DNA of 64,000 nucleotides. Origin: Musa acuminata AAA Group. Taxonomy: Eukaryota; Streptophyta; Magnoliopsida; Zingiberales; Musaceae. Made by a program: the position numbers and the translations under genes. Positions 48,401-62,149 of the stretch are shown piece by piece. Position 1 is the stretch's first letter. Each line of letters opens with the position of its first letter. The notes under the pieces were generated by a model. The model made no database searches. It worked only from the letters and a program-made list of their open reading frames with translations, and was not told the origin of the DNA. The DNA lies in the NCBI RefSeq assembly GCF_036884655.1, contig NC_088330.1, positions 32,199,001 through 32,263,000 of the forward strand. The letters are read 5' to 3'.

Positions 48401-50803
48401 GCATTTGAAGAAATGATGCAGGCATAACTGTTGGTGAGTTGGCGTAAATGTTTTAGTAATAAGGATACGTGGTAAGTAATGCCAGTTTGATAAATTAAGT
48501 GATTGTACAGTTTGGAAGAGAAAGAAAAAAATCCTAAATTCTCTTTTTGTAAGAGATGATGGATAAATTCTTGATTTATTTGTCTTTCCTGTTAAGTGAT
48601 GAACTTTGTTTGATGAAAAAAAAAATTAGCGTTGGAATTGAGTTTATATTACAAGTGAATGTGTAATACCTTCTTGATGTTGCGAATGATACAAATATTT
48701 TTAAGTTTTACAGGAAGTGTTGATAACAAAAAGGCACTAGGATTGCATTGTTTAATACCCTCAGCAAGCATAATTAGTCACTAGGATGATCATAATTGAC
48801 AGTTCCCTTGTGAATCTACCCAGATTCTTGGACACTAGAATATTTGTTGTAATGGGTAGTAAAGGTCATTTAAGTTAACATTAGAAAATGTTAAGATTAC
48901 GTGGTCTGTGTAGATACTAATTAAAATGTATTTTCAGTTGTTAAAAGTACTTTTTCTTAACATTTAAAATGCTGTTCTGAACGAGATGAAGAATATGCGG
49001 GTTAGTAATACTGAAATCATAGGAAGATTCAGTTTTTAGCAGCAAAAGCAATTTCTTGAGACAAAAAGCTTTAAAGCAAATATGGTATAGACAAACATTA
49101 TAGATATTTCCTTTTAGCGTGCAACTTCATATTTTCTAGCTTATGGATGATGAGATGGTATTATCTCAGCCATTTTAATTATACCTATGCATCCTCATAT
49201 TTATTGAACCTCCTCATTATCTACCTATTTCATGTCTTGCAGTATGTGGGCAAATCTCTAATAGTCAGAGAAACAAGCCAGTCTGAACTTCCTCTCATTA
49301 CAGTTCGCATTTGGGAAGCAATCAAAACTAATAATGTTCAAATAGCATATCGTCTCTTTGTGGCATCAGATGCCTTTCCTAACACCATATATGATGAGGT
49401 GAATAGTGAGCTTTATCACATATCAGATACACCCGTGAACAGAAATAATGGTTCCACAGAGAGGAAACAATTTGATCCTGCATTATGTCAGAAAATCAAG
49501 GATTCTGGTGAACCAGAGAGCTGTTTGGATGGTTGTTCCCTATTGCATATAGCATGTCATGTTGGTGATCCCGTCATGTTGGAGCTCCTGCTACAGTTTG
49601 GTGCTGACATTAATTTCCAGGATTTTCATGGGAGAACCCCTCTCCATCATTGTATTTGCACAAAGAATAATTCTCTTGCTAAATATTTGATAAGAAGGTA
49701 AGAATATGGACGTTCTCTAATCATATGGAGTTTTATTTACAAGTATAACTCTCTATATAAACTTTGCCAAATTCTTGGTGTTTATTTTCTTCAAGTTAAA
49801 TAAATCATGTTTGTTTTTTTGTTCCTCAGCTAACTCACATATTCAACAAATAATCTATGATCTGCAGAATATCTATGCTCAGCATTTTTCATCACATTTT
49901 AAAAGTTTTGTTCTTGAATTCCCCTGCTCATAGTCAAATTGCCTCCTAGTGCCTCTTTCGAGTTTGTTGACAATATTACTAAGGACCAGCTAAATTTTTT
50001 TAGAAGCAAACATATAAATGATGCAGAAAACTCTCGTATAACTAATTTCTATCTAATCAATTGTCTTGATGATTTACACTTGATGATGATTTTTTGGATT
50101 AAAATATGCTAGGTTCAAATAGCCCATGCATTGTGAGTGCCATTCCATGGTTAGGGGCCTGTATTCCGAGCAAACTGACCAGTCTCATTATGGTGTATAT
50201 CCATCTACATACTTGGTTACTTGTGTAATAGACTTACAATGTATGTTCAAACAGAAAATGTGATGCATCTCATAGATACAGAGAATCATTAATAGGCCAG
50301 AAAATGTACTGAACTTGAGTTTGAACTGAACGTTGCAAATATTTCTGTACTTGTGAAAGAGAATTCTTTGTTGTCAAGAGTGGTCTGCTTGGTATTCTTC
50401 TTCAACTCGGAGATTAAACTTTGAGGTGGCAGTAATATGCTTATCCTTTATCAATGAGTTATCTTCTTATGTTGCTTCAGTTTATATCTCTTATTTTCTG
50501 AAGATTTTCCGTGCTCTGGACATCGGATCTCTTAATGCATAAAAAATAAAAGCAATTTTCATTTGCCTGGAAGGTTAAATACTCACTTCCCAAATTGTTC
50601 CACAGCCTGACCTTCATCTCAGATTGCAACTATACTTGATTCTGCTATCTAAATATCTTTCCAAGACTCAAAATAATTTGTTGATTCTCAGGGGTGCAAG
50701 CACATCTGCTAAAGATGGTGGTGGCTTCACTGCTTTAGAAAGAGCGATGGAGCTTGGAGCAATTACCGATGAAGAACTTTTTATATTGCTTGCTGGTCGC
50801 TAG
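39404..50803 (+). CDS. AGD2/AGD4: BAR-PH-ArfGAP-ankyrin protein, ACAP type (AGD2/AGD4-like)
   Basis: Nineteen exons: 39404-39451, 40660-40736, 40855-40955, 41631-41701, 42543-42605, 43048-43092, 43260-43325, 43411-43458, 43556-43651, 43750-43791, 43875-44090, 44391-44522, 45725-45850, 45961-46047, 46327-46581, 47152-47273, 47926-48016, 49243-49697, 50692-50803. Phases close throughout, giving 750 residues. BAR domain about 1-235 ([26 protein letters not shown]); PH domain about 292-405 ([20 protein letters not shown]); ArfGAP zinc finger with Cys455, 458, 475, 478 and arginine finger Arg483 (HRNLG); ankyrin repeats in exons 18-19 ([21 protein letters not shown]). The C-terminus [14 protein letters not shown] fits AGD2/AGD4 better than AGD1/AGD3. 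It stimulates GTP hydrolysis on ARF in vesicle traffic at curved endomembranes. The intron after exon 7 begins GC. The PH-domain linker between exons 12 and 13 is about 25 residues shorter than relatives I recall; a small exon may be missed. Confidence 0.92.
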
Positions 50804-52204
50804 TGATGCAAGCAGCTGTTGTCCCTAGAGTTGATCTTGGTATGTTTACTTTCACTCTTCATCTACTTGTAAACAAACATTGCTTATCTACTAAACATAT
50901 CAGGTTACTAAGAAATAAGAACAGGAAATAACCTCAAGAATGAAGTGGGGGAGACTTTTTAAATTTCTGCATATATTGTGTCACGTGCAACAACATTTTG
51001 GTACCTATCAATAGTTTGGTTGCTTTATGATATATTAAAACAACTTTCATCTTGAAACAGCTACTGACGGAGAAAAAAAAAAAAAAATCTTGTGCTATCA
51101 AATTGCTATCATCAAATGAGCAGAATCCTCTGTGTGATCCTGCAGCTTATAGCTCCGACATTTGCCTATAGGTGAAGCAATAAATATAGATTTCTTGATG
51201 TCCAGGAAGCAGTAATTTAATCAAGAAATCTATTGGCAAAGCTGTTACTTGCACGACATGTTGAAAAGCTTTTGTTCAACTTATAGTGCATATAATTCAT
51301 GATATTATGGCAATTTTCTGTTAATAGTTGATCTATGCTCTTTTAATTAATCTGTGGTTGGTACCTACTCCTGTAGTCAATGCAGAAACATATTCCTTTA
51401 CCAGCATTTTGGAGCTGCCAGATGGTATACTTGTTGGTCGTTATCCGATTGTATGTTCGAGGATGGAGCACAGCACCTCAGCGAGAGAGGCTGTGGTACG
51501 CCAATAGCCGGTCCTCGGTTCTCCAAAATGTACTTGAATTCATGCAGCAAAATAGGACTCTGATAAGAAGTGAATCCTATGTCTTGGGTGATTGAAGTTT
51601 GCAATTCCCTGTCGATGTATTATGTCTTCTGTTTCATATTTATTGGAGAAAGGAACTGTTCTAAGATTCTATTTCATGTGGTCAAACGCCATGTACGATC
51701 GGATGGTAAACGATGCTATGAACAACAATATCATTCTTCACATTTTTCCTTCTTTAAGTGTTTTAATCCTTCGGTTTCTGCAAACCATATGATTATTCAG
51801 GAAAATTGCGGAAAACAAATGCACAGAAATAGAATCATGTTATGTGATTGATAGTCATCAACAGGCGGTCCTCTTTGCAACAATCATCATTATTTAGATG
51901 CCATGTACCCAATTATTATTTCTTGGCAGTCCAAGTTCCCTTATTATTTAATTAGCAGTACATTAAAGAAGTGACATCAAGCGAAGGAAGTTTCCTTCCT
52001 ATCGCAGCCAATTCATATATCAAAGAAGCAAATTCTCGACAATTCCAAAGCATAAACACAACAATCTACCTCCTATCTCTCTTATTACAGGACAATACAC
52101 AGCTTCCAAAGCAAGTCCAAGGAACATTACGTACCAGCAACCATTACGTGAGTCTCGAGGCAATGTATGAACTACACGAATCAATTCTTGCATCCGACTA
52201 AACC
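50804..52204. other. ArfGAP 3' UTR and convergent intergenic DNA
   Basis: The stop is followed by tgatgcaagcagc and a possible donor (cttg/gtatgt at about 50839), so a spliced 3' UTR reaching the region around 51380-51750 is plausible. The right end is the 3' flank of the minus-strand membrane-protein gene. No other gene is recognised. Confidence 0.45.
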
Positions 52205-52771
52205 CTAATTCCCCTCGTACCCTTCTTTGGCCGGGGCAGGTTCGGCCGATGGGATCTTGACGTATCCCGCCTTCTTGGGGCTCTCCACGTCGTAATCCCC
52301 CCCCTCTCCGTCGGATCCGTAGACCTCGTTGCGGTTGGCGACGAGGGACCAGACGAGGTACATGGTGGCGGCGGTGAGGGCGCCGCAGCCGACGCCGAAT
52401 AGAAGGCCGACGACGACGACGAGGATGTCCTTGGCGCGCTCGTGGAGCGAACTGAACCCGAGGGCGGCGGGTTCCGCGACCTCGCGGCGGGGCAAGCCGG
52501 GCCGTCGGATGAGCAACGGGCGGCGGTCGTCGAAGGCGTTGGCGGAGGCGGAGGAGGAGGAGGAGAACGGGGTGATGATGCGGTAGATGGAGACGAATCG
52601 GTAGGCGCGGTGTGGAACGGCCGCGGTGGCAGAGGAGGAGGAGGAGAAGGTGTAGGTGATGGAGAGGGTGTTGCAAGGGTGGAAGGGGCCGCCGGGACGG
52701 GCGTAGGAGGAGGCGCAGAGGAGGGCAAGGATGACGCCAAGGAAGAGAGCGGCGACGGAGGAGGAGGCCAT
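52205..52771 (-). CDS. Predicted type I single-pass membrane protein, function unknown
   Basis: 188 residues, no intron. Residues 1-25 form a signal peptide (ALFLGVILALLCASSYA). An exoplasmic Ser-rich part of about 90 residues with one Cys follows. The transmembrane helix is about 116-143 (ILVVVVGLLFGVGCGALTAA, then TMYLVWSLV). The acidic/Pro cytosolic tail ends PKKAGYVKIPSAEPAPAKEG. The tail looks like the constrained part and could carry sorting or phosphorylation motifs (YGSDGE, YVKIPS). The internal Met after a weak upstream in-frame ATG (52816) is chosen because it starts a proper signal peptide. Not assigned to a named family; I recall similar uncharacterised plant transmembrane proteins but cannot verify. 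Confidence 0.75.
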   Translation of the reverse strand: MASSSVAALFLGVILALLCASSYARPGGPFHPCNTLSITYTFSSSSSATAAVPHRAYRFVSIYRIITPFSSSSSASANAFDDRRPLLIRRPGLPRREVAEPAALGFSSLHERAKDILVVVVGLLFGVGCGALTAATMYLVWSLVANRNEVYGSDGEGGDYDVESPKKAGYVKIPSAEPAPAKEGYEGN

Positions 52772-53441
52772 CGCGAGGGCAGAGGAATCCTGAACGACCG
52801 AAAGAGGAGAGACCACGACAACTCCATTATTTATCCGAAACTTTCATCTCCGGCCCCAACGCCTTACCCGTAGACACACCTTCATATCTATCGGAAGAAG
52901 TGATGCTTTTACAGATGGAGCCCGTTATCTTCTCTAATAACAAGCCAGATACGTCGTCGTGTAACAGTAAATGGGTAAGGATAATAAATGCCCTATAAAT
53001 ACTTGCTTTCACTTGTTTGGTTTCTTTCGTCTTGTGGCGGCATTCTGACGGCAAGGTAGGTCCGACCGGACCGGGCCGAACCTTCACTCGATTTGGATTA
53101 TGGGCCGTTTTAGGTTAGACAAATTTGGCCCATAGGCCGGCCCAGTTATATTGAGGAGTGTAATAGATAATGACATACATAAGGATACACAATCTCGATC
53201 TTTAGAACAATGATAATACCCTTTTGAATTATCTTATTTTAGAATCCACTTTGATTAATATATATATATTTTTTTGGGTATTTTAGAAATATTTAATATT
53301 TTAAGTAATTGTTCTAACAACATCTTCATATTTAATATTGGAAAGAAAAAGGAAAGAGCAGAGGATCATGGAACAGAGTGCATGCTTCTTCTCCCCTCCT
53401 CTCGATTCATATTTGAAACTGTGTCCCGATGATATCTGATA
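52772..53441. other. Intergenic region between two minus-strand genes
   Basis: Contains the membrane-protein promoter (GGCCCA/TGGGCC-like motifs near 53100-53145) and the CKX 3' flank, with an AT-rich strip at 53255-53340. No gene is recognised. Confidence 0.45.
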
Positions 53442-55325
<1,884 letters not shown>

Positions 55326-58300
55326 GGAGAGGAAGAACTAATCAACTGAAATGATGACTTCTATATTCTCATTGGGTCAAGGAAGCAACAAGCGGAGAAG
55401 AAGAGACTCAATATACTTCACCAAGCTGGGTTGGCAGTTGGAATAGCAATAAGAAAACATCCATCAGAGCAGAACATCTCATCAGCCTTTCTTCTTCATA
55501 GGCATTCTACTGGAGGTTCTTATGAAGATAGCTCTCACAAGAAAGAAGGCGCAACCTTGAACTGGGAACTATGGTAGAGGATAGTTTGTATATATCTAGA
55601 CAGAAATGACCTGGATAACTGGAGAGAAGTGAGAAAAAGAAGTGGCACAAAATTAAGGTTATTAAGTAGGGAACGAGATGCAATCAGGTGGCTGTGAGGT
55701 ATGATTAAAGGAGAACACTAAATTCTGTGCCTCCTACAAACAATGAGAATAGGGAATTAAAAGAGGTCCACAGTAAAACATGGATCAGGAGAAGGAAGAC
55801 AAGAAGCAAACAGCTTTGTCAGTGAAAGAGATATGAGGATAGATCTTACGACACTCTTTCTGTTGGGGGCATTTGCATTTATATGACTGCTGTGGGGGAA
55901 GATAGTTCAGAATCCAATGGGGCCACAAATCCAGCAAGAGAAGGATACATGTGAGACTCTTCACCTCATATTTCCTAACCTCAACACCCTTTTTTTTGGG
56001 TTCTTTTTCCCCCTCTTGGCATCCTCCTCTCCTTATCCTGCAATAATAATGAAGAGCCCCTCCCCCCCCCCTCAAGTCATTCTTTCCCTTGATCTCATCC
56101 ACCTGCACTGTTTGAGTGTGCTGGCTGCCTCTAATAACCAATGTGTGGGTGCAGTGCTGTCACCACTGTGAGTGATGATGAGACTTGAAAGTGCACCATT
56201 GAGAGTCTCTGATTCCTTCTGTTACTGTTGACCGAGATCACTTAAGAGTGACATGGATAACCAAATCTTTTGCAGTGTACTGTACTGAGTAGGACTGTGG
56301 CAGGGTCCCCAGCCCTAGTGACGATGATTGGCCACCACCCACCCTAGAGGATGTCCACGGTTTGTGTGGTAGGAATCTGAGAGCTTTTTACAGTTGGAAA
56401 GTGCCAACCTTCTTCTTCTTCTTCTTCTTTGATTGCATGCAGTGGTTTCATATTCCGGTGCTGTTACCATCATTTCTATGCTCAAAATTTGGTAGATCCT
56501 CCTGTCATACTGTTTTACTTCAGCTGTTTAAAATGATGATTCTGTATTTGGCTCTTCAATTTCAGAAACAATTCTTGGAGTGGAAGGTGTGGTAGCTAAC
56601 CATGCTTGCAGGAATTATATTTGATTGTGTCTCTCTCAAGAAAAGATTTAGGATCTTGCAACAAGTGTTTTTTAGTGTTTGAAGAATATAAAAGCAATGC
56701 ATAAAACAGTAATGACAACTACAGACTTGCTGCATAGCACCTCAGCAAGCATTCTTTAGGCTTACAAGAAAACCATATCTTGCCAATAGGTTCACCTAAA
56801 CCTTGGATAAACCTCATATTTTGTATGCTTAAAATCTTGAGTCAATCTTCTTTCAACAGAACCATCATCCAATTTTATTGTAGTGGCTTGGTGGAATGAA
56901 TATAGAAGAAAATGGAGAAAGTCTATTGAAACCTATTTTGCTTAGACATTTTCATTGAGAATTAATTTGGAAATCAAATGATTAGCCCACAGTATTTTTT
57001 TTTTCCCTCAAACAAAATAGAAGTAATTAATCAAAACACTATGGAAAACAAAAACATTTTGGGAAACAAGTCCAGAGACAGAGAAATTAAGCTTATATCA
57101 GAGGTAGCGAAAACACCAATTTCTTTCTTCCAAAACCAACTTCCATAGACTAATGGCACTCTTCCCTTTCTCGAGAAGAGATGATGAACATCTCATCTTG
57201 ATATGATCTGTTCATAAAGAGCAGTCGATGTCTTCCACAACTTCTCTTCTATCAATTTTACTGAACCTTTTTGTGTTGGGCCACTGAATACATCGAATTC
57301 TGAATCTTAATGAAGGTGGTGGTCCTCTGTACTCACTGCTTCGACCAGCAAAACATCTCCATGTTCTTGTTAACTATGTGATGCTGTTCCCAGGGACACC
57401 TCCTTGATTTTGTTTTAACTTCAGAAAGAAGAAACAGATCTTGATTTCCTTTTTCTTCTTCCAATAATTTAATCCTGATCAAAATTTTGCTTTTCCTTTC
57501 ACAATAGACCCAACCCTCCTTTTGATGTATGGATTTGCCATTTCATAAGATCATAGCATCAAAGGTACGTGACATGAGTGGCCATTGATAATTGTTGCCT
57601 ACTGACTATCAAGCATCAACAGGGGAGAGTGACAGAAACCTAAGAATGGTCCATTGCTGTCATCTTGTGACTCATGCTTAATGTCAATTCAAGCAAGATT
57701 TGAGGTACCATCAAATAGATCACATCAGTCATTGTTTGTTACTCAAGAACCACAGGAACGAGTAGATGATATGGCAGTAGCTTTTGATGCTCGCTCACTC
57801 CTTTATTTCTTGTCACTTCATCACCAAGACAAGTCAAAAGATATCAATCTTGTTCATAGATCAAACTCGAAACACTGCTTGTAGATTTAAGATCCTCAAT
57901 TTCCTACAATAATATTACTTCCAAAAGATGCATTAGATTTATGTTTCCGACAACCTTAGGACAAGTGGCTCACCCAAAGATTTTGGGATGATCTGTTGGA
58001 CCCATATATGAATATATTAGGATGATCTCAGGACAAGGAGGAGCAGCAACTCTGCTGGTTGTTCTTCCAGGTTCGATGAGGCATTTCTCCGAAGTAGACT
58101 TTTATGTTCCAAGCTTAGCTTGGAAATAATGAACCAAGCTGGATCGAGAACGAAATGCTGTGTGTGTCCATATACAACAATAGAACTAATTTGATGTTGG
58201 CATTAAGACTTTTCCGTAGTTTATTTCTTGTCTTTGATGATGATGAACATTTATGATTGCATTTGGGCTCCTTCGATCTCCATTCATTAAGCAATCTCAA

Positions 58301-58469
58301 ATTCACTGCCCGTCCTAGCTGGCGATGCACAGGTGCTCAGGAAATGCGGGACCCGCGTGGGCCCCTAAGTATCCCTCGCACATGAATGAGAAAAGGAGTT
58401 GTTCTTTGGTTCCTTCATCAGCTTGCCTGTTCTCTCATGTCGCTTAAGCATCTCCGGTACATACTTTTC

Positions 58470-58470
<1 letters not shown>
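55326..58470. other. CKX upstream region and intergenic DNA
   Basis: The first 1 kb should include the CKX promoter. A poly-C tract lies at about 56057-56071 and a (CTT)n tract at about 56411-56431. Reading frames found here lack recognisable domains, and no microRNA precursor was recognised by eye. Confidence 0.45.
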
Positions 58471-58474
<4 letters not shown>

Positions 58475-58505
<31 letters not shown>

Positions 58506-58669
58506 CTTGCTGCAATGATGAGCTAGATTATTAGTTTCTTACTCTACATGTGAGACAGAAGTCAAATTTATCATACTTATTTTCATCATATATCATCATC
58601 ATCAACCCCCCTTGGGAGGGAAGCACACTAAAAACTTGTGGAAGATTAACCCACCTTCAGCTTCTTTAA

Positions 58670-58700
<31 letters not shown>
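58475..58700. repeat. Facing (TC)n and (AG)n microsatellites
   Basis: TC repeat at 58475-58502 and AG repeat at 58675-58700, separated by 172 bases. They are complementary on one strand, so a transcript could form a stem of about 26 base pairs. Confidence 0.9.
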
Positions 58701-59894
58701 TTGCATGAGCTCTCCTGGAACAGTTCCTCGAACAGGGATCATTTCGTCCAGCGAAGCAAACCATACCCCATCTTCTACAGAAAAAGAATAGCCGCTATCC
58801 TCTCACTGTGTTGCTCTGTTGGCTTCTTTGGATCCTCGGCTGATATCTTATGCCATGCTTAGTTGTCCAGACTTGCCCCTTCCCACTTTTATTGCCGTCT
58901 TCTTCACCCTCTCGCTAAAGAACAACACATTTAGTCTTTGCATGTTCTACAACACAAAAACTTCTCTCTGATATCATCTTGCAGTTAATGTTGCTGCAAT
59001 CAATCGAATCCAAGCCAAGCATCCTCGCTGTGTGTTTAACGTTACGAAGCTTCCACGTGAAGCATGCAGCTCTACTTATCGCATGTGTTCGTTCTTGCAC
59101 AAATCAGAAAGGTACTCCAATTCCTGTCACCTTCACAAGGAAACAGTCCATAAAATAGTTGCTTTGCTTGCACAAATCTGTGCTCTCCTTGGAAGACATG
59201 GCCATGTGAAGGTTGCCCCCACGTACTTACCCCATCATCGTCTCATAATATATATGAATCTTGTTGCCATGCATATGTTTGCTCTCAAGTATATGTCTCC
59301 ATCTTTTCATTTCGGGCTTCTAAACACATTACATGGTACAGAGAGTTACATCGCTTGATCCGTCAGCATGGCGCTGTACTACTAAGAACACTGATGCCAT
59401 TATCGTTTATCACCACGGCTTCGATCTGACATGAACGGAGAAGCCGTCATCAAGATTCATTGGATGGTCGAGATGCTATCTTTTCTTGGAATCTTCCGAT
59501 CCTTCGAGCAAAATCTTCACAGGATCTGAAACCTAGTCCGAATCGAACTGCTGTTTCCTTTCTTGAACGACTAACTCGCTGCTACAAAACGCAACCCCCG
59601 GACGCCTCTCAGACCAAGAACAGTGTGAGTCAACCAACCTGCGTCGGCTCGAACCAGTCTGCCGGGTGGCGCACGCTACCGATGCAAGGAGGTCAACGAC
59701 CTGTTCCGTAGCAGTTCTTGCTTTGTTTTAGATTGGAGATGGATAACGCTGCACATACAGGCCCATATATTTGAGCATCAGATAAGCCTCTCGAAAGTAT
59801 CGGATCAGATCCAAATGGACGACTTCCATGGCGTTGATGCACTTTGAGATCAACGCGTCACCATCCTCCGGTCATCCGCATTGGTTGTTAGCGC
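58701..59894. other. Intergenic DNA upstream of the zinc-knuckle repeat gene
   Basis: Short reading frames near 59032-59358 and 59460-59711 have no recognisable domain or clear promoter. No gene is called. Confidence 0.4.
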
Positions 59895-59902
59895 TATAAA
59901 TA
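59895..59902 (+). promoter_or_regulatory. TATA box upstream of the zinc-knuckle repeat gene
   Basis: TATAAATA in the context gcgctataaatagaaac, 106 bases before the start codon. A second TATA-like string, ctatatatg, is at 59946-59954. If the first is used, the leader contains an out-of-frame ATG at 59952; if the second is used, the leader is only about 25 bases and excludes it. Confidence 0.6.
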
Positions 59903-60000
59903 GAAACTGGAATCTCAATCGGAATCGAACACACGTCTAAACCCCCTATATATGCGTGCACACAGCCACCGCATACAGAGCAATACCTGGAGTGGGCGAT

Positions 60001-60594
60001 ATGGGGAAGAGGCCGGCGAGTAAGGCGAAGCCGGTGCAGCGCGAGATGGACGCCGACGTCACCTGTCCGTTCTGCCTCCGTCACGTGACGCAGTCGAAGA
60101 GGGGTCGGAAGGTGCAGTCGAGGCAGAGTGCCGTCTTCACCTGCCCGTTCTGCGCCCGCGACGAAAGCGTCATCCACAACCGGAGCAAGAAGCCGAGGCT
60201 TGGGGAGGCGGAGACCAGCGCCTCTGGCAGTCATGAGCCGTGTCTCTCCTCCCCCAGGCCGTACGACGAGATCAAGGAGAACGAGAGTCGCCGAGTGAAA
60301 GAATCCCTTCGAAGGGCGTCGCTGGAGGGCGCCTCCGGCGATCAAGAGCCGTGCGTCTCGTTGCCCGGGCAGTCTGACGAGATTAAGGAGAACGAGATTC
60401 GCCTGCTCCCCGACTCGCTTTATCGGATGCGAGGAAGGGTGCCGCCCGTATACGATCGTAGCAATCAAGAGCCGCGCGTCTCGTCCGCCAGGCCGCCCGA
60501 CGAGATCAGCAAGGAGAACGAGAGTCGTCTGATCCTCCCTTCGTTGCGTCGGCACCCAAGGAAAGGAACCCCTCGAAGGGCTTCGTTCGCATGA
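60001..60594 (+). CDS. ELOF1-like zinc-knuckle protein with three KEN-containing repeats
   Basis: 197 residues, no intron, GC-rich. Residues 1-25 (MGKRPASKAKP, then TCPFC) resemble the start of the transcription elongation factor ELOF1 (MGKRKSRAKP-type, then SCPFC). Two knuckles CPFC at 22-25 and 48-51 have 22 residues between, against 20 in ELOF1, so they could bind one zinc. The second knuckle is CPFC and not CRIC. The region after is unlike ELOF1: a basic patch (NRSKKPRLG, 60-68) suits nuclear import. Three imperfect repeats follow, starting near 78, 115 and 156, each reading roughly QEPxVSxxxxxDEIKENESR, then a short Leu/Arg stretch. KEN lies at 92-94, 129-131 and 171-173. No repeat family is recognised. 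Function is unknown; a diverged ELOF1 paralogue or an unrelated zinc protein are both possible. Confidence 0.65.
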   Translation: MGKRPASKAKPVQREMDADVTCPFCLRHVTQSKRGRKVQSRQSAVFTCPFCARDESVIHNRSKKPRLGEAETSASGSHEPCLSSPRPYDEIKENESRRVKESLRRASLEGASGDQEPCVSLPGQSDEIKENEIRLLPDSLYRMRGRVPPVYDRSNQEPRVSSARPPDEISKENESRLILPSLRRHPRKGTPRRASFA

Positions 60595-62140
60595 ACCGGC
60601 CACTGGTGCACCCGAGAAAGACCGAGGCGGTCAGCGAGACAAAGGCCTGCATTGATTCTTTTGGGGGATCATGCATTACTTACATTTCTTTGGTTGTACT
60701 TCTCTAGTGGCAACGTACATAAGTTGGTCTGAAGTAGAAGAAGAAGAAGAAGAAGAAATTGTGGTAATATAATTTGTTTCTGATTTCTCGAGGCTCAATC
60801 TGGGAATGGAAGAACTTGTTCTTCCTTCTTCTATATCTCTGTCTTACTCCGTTTCAAATAGAACACAAAATTCTGTACTCCTATAGGTGTTGGGTGTTGA
60901 TGTTGCTGGTAGATCTTCGAGATACTAGATTGATCTATAAGTTGCTGTAAAATCTGATGATTGCTACTTAAATGCATGACAAATCAACTACAATTGTGTC
61001 CAACAAAGAACATGACAAAGATCAAAATGTATCTATGTTTTCTTATGAAGCTATTTCAGCTGGTTTTTAGGAAGTATGTATATGTATTTGTATTTATATT
61101 TATATATTATGTCAAGAAGTGTGTGTGATACTAATTATGTTGAAAGTAGAAGATGAGCCAGTGGAAAAGGATGAATCTGCATGAACCCACTACTTGTGGT
61201 GTCTCTAAAAAGGACATCGTTATTTTTTAGGAATATAATATAAGATTTCATGTATCGATTTAATTCTTGCTATGTGTGAGCAAGAATTAAGTGTGGTATA
61301 TCGAGGATTATGGTTGAGGGTTTGATGGTGACATGATCCTCCGTAGGTGCATAATGTAGGATCTAAGCACTGACAGTGGACATGGCACCAAAGAGAAAAT
61401 TGAAGTGAAAGACCAACATTACTTATTTATAGCCGTTGGATCTGATCATCGTGATTTAGGAAGCTTAATGCAATGGTTGTTGATTTTTATAAGAGAAACT
61501 TATTTAATTAAACATGTACATTAAAAATACATTAAAGACATTCCAGAATTGCTCAGGATTCCGTGGAGGATGTCACAAATGGAGCATCCTATTATTTTAA
61601 TGACATATTTTTAAGGACCAATCAAAATTGAGATATAATAAGGAAGAAGGATATATTTCTAGTTTAATGACATTATTTTATGGATTCGATATCTAATTAG
61701 CCTTTATAAAAGTATTCTAGCCTTATATTGTAATCGAGAATGATATGTGCTACACATATCACTTCGTGGCTAAATAATCATCTTGTAGATTAATTTCTCA
61801 CTATTATTTAATGATTACTCAAATTTTATATAAAAATATTATATATCATTTGATCAAACTAATAACATTATATATTTCTATCCCGAATTCTCCGATCCCA
61901 ACTAGCACACTTCACATGGCAAGAGTAGGTGTCCGTCACCCTACAACAAATTGTCTTTGGTATTATATTCGAATTAAAACTTTTTCAATAGTAGCACCCC
62001 AAGAAGCACCATCTTCTAGTTACTTCCCATAAGAAGAAGAAGAGTTGGAGTTGAATCTAGGTTTATTTATTGAATAGCTCATTTTTCTAATACCATACGA
62101 TAAGCTTAGATATTCAACCTAGGTTTAATTTGAATGTTTT
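60595..62140. other. 3' flank and AT-rich intergenic DNA
   Basis: Probable 3' UTR to about 60800, with a (GAA)n tract at about 60739-60757, then AT-rich DNA. No gene is recognised. Confidence 0.45.
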
Positions 62141-62149
62141 GACATATTG

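Noticed and set aside
52198..52827. Overlapping long frames on both strands at the membrane-protein gene
   Set aside because: High GC opens several frames; only the called one has a signal peptide and a transmembrane helix.
57600..57830. Possible miR156-like precursor (gagtgacagaa, gctcactcc)
   Set aside because: The words do not match the mature sequence and do not pair as a hairpin.
59032..59358. 108-codon frame with Cys and His residues
   Set aside because: No domain, no promoter signal and irregular composition.
59872..60603. 243-codon minus-strand frame opposite the zinc-knuckle gene
   Set aside because: Shadow frame; the plus-strand product has the zinc knuckles, repeat structure and TATA box.
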